DNA from: an uncultured bacterium
GTDB taxonomy: Bacteria > DRYD01
Reading direction: 5' to 3'
Assembly: GCA_937927985.1 (NCBI GenBank)
Contig: CALFWH010000007.1
Location: 1-6,863 of the forward strand
DNA: 6,863 nucleotides
Below, in pieces: positions 5,934-6,863 of this stretch; within the stretch, counting starts at the first letter, position 1; every line of letters starts with the position of its first letter. The notes beneath the pieces were generated by a model. It saw nothing but the letters and a program-made list of their open reading frames with translations, had not been told where the DNA came from and did no database searches. The position numbers were made by a program, and so were the translations under genes.

Positions 5934-5940
5934 GAAGGGA
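5932..5940 (+). promoter_or_regulatory. Ribosome-binding site of atpG overlapping the def stop codon
   Basis: AGGAAGGGA begins inside the def TAG stop (5931-5933). Its GGAAGG core ends 9 nt before the atpG ATG at 5948. The overlap implies that ribosomes ending def translation can restart on atpG. Confidence 0.6.
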
Positions 5941-5947
5941 TAGGATT

Positions 5948-6826
5948 ATGTCAGCTACTTTAAAAGAAATAAAAAATAGAATAAAAGTTGCAAATAACAT
6001 TAAAAAGATTACTAGTGCTATGAAGTTAATTGCAAGTATAAAGTTAAAAAAAATACAAAGAAATTTTTTCCCTTTTAAAAATTACCTAGATAATATCAAA
6101 AATGTTTTTTCTATTTTAATGAAGAATTGTGATTTCAAATTGATAGTATCTGACCTTACTTACTTTAAGCAAAGAAGGTCTGATAAGAAGTTGATAGTTT
6201 TCATTTCTTCTGATAAGGGTTTATGTGGGGCTTACAATACCAATTTGTTTAATTTTTTTGAAAAAAACTTTGGTAGTTATCGTAAGGATGATTTACATTT
6301 AATAACTGTAGGTAAGAAAGCTTTTCTATATTTTTCTAACAGGAATTATAATATAGTTGATAATTTTGATCGTGTACCTGATATACCTTCTTTTGATTTT
6401 TCAAAGAAAATTTACAGAACTTTACAGGATAGATATGATAAGGATTTATCTATTGGACAGGTTTTAGTTATTTATACTAAGTATATTAATTCGATTAAGA
6501 GTGAGCCTACTTTACAGAAAATTTTTCCTATCGTTGTAGATGATTTATTTGATATTAAAGAAAATGTTGATCATTTTTTATTTGAGCCTTCTATAGAAGA
6601 AGTAGGTAATTATGTTTTTGATTTATATTTAAATGGATTAATTTATAAATTATTGTTGGAATCTAAGCTTTCAGAGTTTAGTGCTAGATATTCTGCTATG
6701 AATACTGCCACTGATAATGCTGATAATTTAATAAAAGAATTAAAGTTAATTTTCTTTAAGAAGAGACAAGAGAGTATTACTAAGGAATTGTTGGACATTG
6801 CTAATGCAGTTGAGGCACTAAAATAA
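5948..6826 (+). CDS. atpG: F-type ATP synthase gamma subunit
   Basis: The gamma subunit is the central rotor stalk of F1, turning inside the alpha3beta3 ring and coupling ion flow through F0 to ATP synthesis at the cytoplasmic face of the membrane. The 292 residues are the normal length. The N-terminal helix is diagnostic (LKEIKNRIKVANNIKKITSA, residues 5-24, then MKLIASIKLKKIQ), as is the C-terminal helix (YSAMNTATDNADNLIKEL, 248-265, then KKRQESITKELLDIANAVEAL). These form the coiled-coil shaft. SSDKGLCGAYN (87-97) starts the Rossmann-like middle domain, and LFEPSIEEV (211-219) is another landmark. The gene follows def by 14 bp and reads as part of the same transcript. It is not preceded by atpA, and the 37 bp after it do not begin a recognisable atpD, so the usual atp operon order is broken here. 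Confidence 0.96.
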   Translation: MSATLKEIKNRIKVANNIKKITSAMKLIASIKLKKIQRNFFPFKNYLDNIKNVFSILMKNCDFKLIVSDLTYFKQRRSDKKLIVFISSDKGLCGAYNTNLFNFFEKNFGSYRKDDLHLITVGKKAFLYFSNRNYNIVDNFDRVPDIPSFDFSKKIYRTLQDRYDKDLSIGQVLVIYTKYINSIKSEPTLQKIFPIVVDDLFDIKENVDHFLFEPSIEEVGNYVFDLYLNGLIYKLLLESKLSEFSARYSAMNTATDNADNLIKELKLIFFKKRQESITKELLDIANAVEALK

Positions 6827-6863
6827 ATTTTTCTGTATATGCTTCTTAATCGCCTTCTTGAAA

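Overview
This is a low-GC bacterial window (by eye about a quarter to 30 % G+C) carrying seven genes in two divergent blocks. A bacterial HU protein, RuvC, a peptide deformylase and an F-type ATP synthase gamma subunit show that it is bacterial chromosome and not archaeal, phage or plasmid DNA. The proteins are rich in Lys, Ile, Asn and Phe. The mix of a ClpP-type NfeD protease, an apparent radical-SAM gene and an unrecognised polytopic membrane protein would suit a deep-branching or uncultured anaerobic lineage. That placement is an inference, and I cannot name the phylum.

Left block, minus strand, transcribed leftwards from about 2126: ruvC (Holliday-junction resolvase, GTG start), then after 16 bp a long NfeD-type membrane serine protease, then after 33 bp the first 64 codons of a gene that runs off the left edge. 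That gene looks like the N-terminal PqqD-like region of a radical SAM/SPASM protein. The short gaps suggest one operon. The last junction is a run of helically phased A-tracts.

Middle: 329 bp without a gene separate ruvC from the divergent HU gene. This region must hold both outward promoters, but no textbook -35/-10 pair stands out. It contains short repeats, a purine-rich Shine-Dalgarno-like site that serves no visible start codon, and the strong true ribosome-binding site of HU. A perfect 9-bp GC-rich hairpin follows the HU gene and probably ends that transcript.

Right block, plus strand: a complete ABC exporter half-transporter (membrane domain plus ATPase), a 268-residue polytopic membrane protein of unknown function, peptide deformylase (whose start overlaps the end of the membrane protein gene by 25 bp) and atpG. 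The last three are tightly packed and look co-transcribed. atpG lies outside the usual atp operon order, because no atpA precedes it and no recognisable atpD start follows.

The window is mostly housekeeping. No mobile element, CRISPR array, tRNA or rRNA was recognised. The items most worth following are the unknown membrane protein coupled to def, the dislocated atpG, the truncated radical-SAM-like gene beside nfeD, the phased A-tracts, and a strand-wide T/G-rich bias that holds whichever strand is coding.
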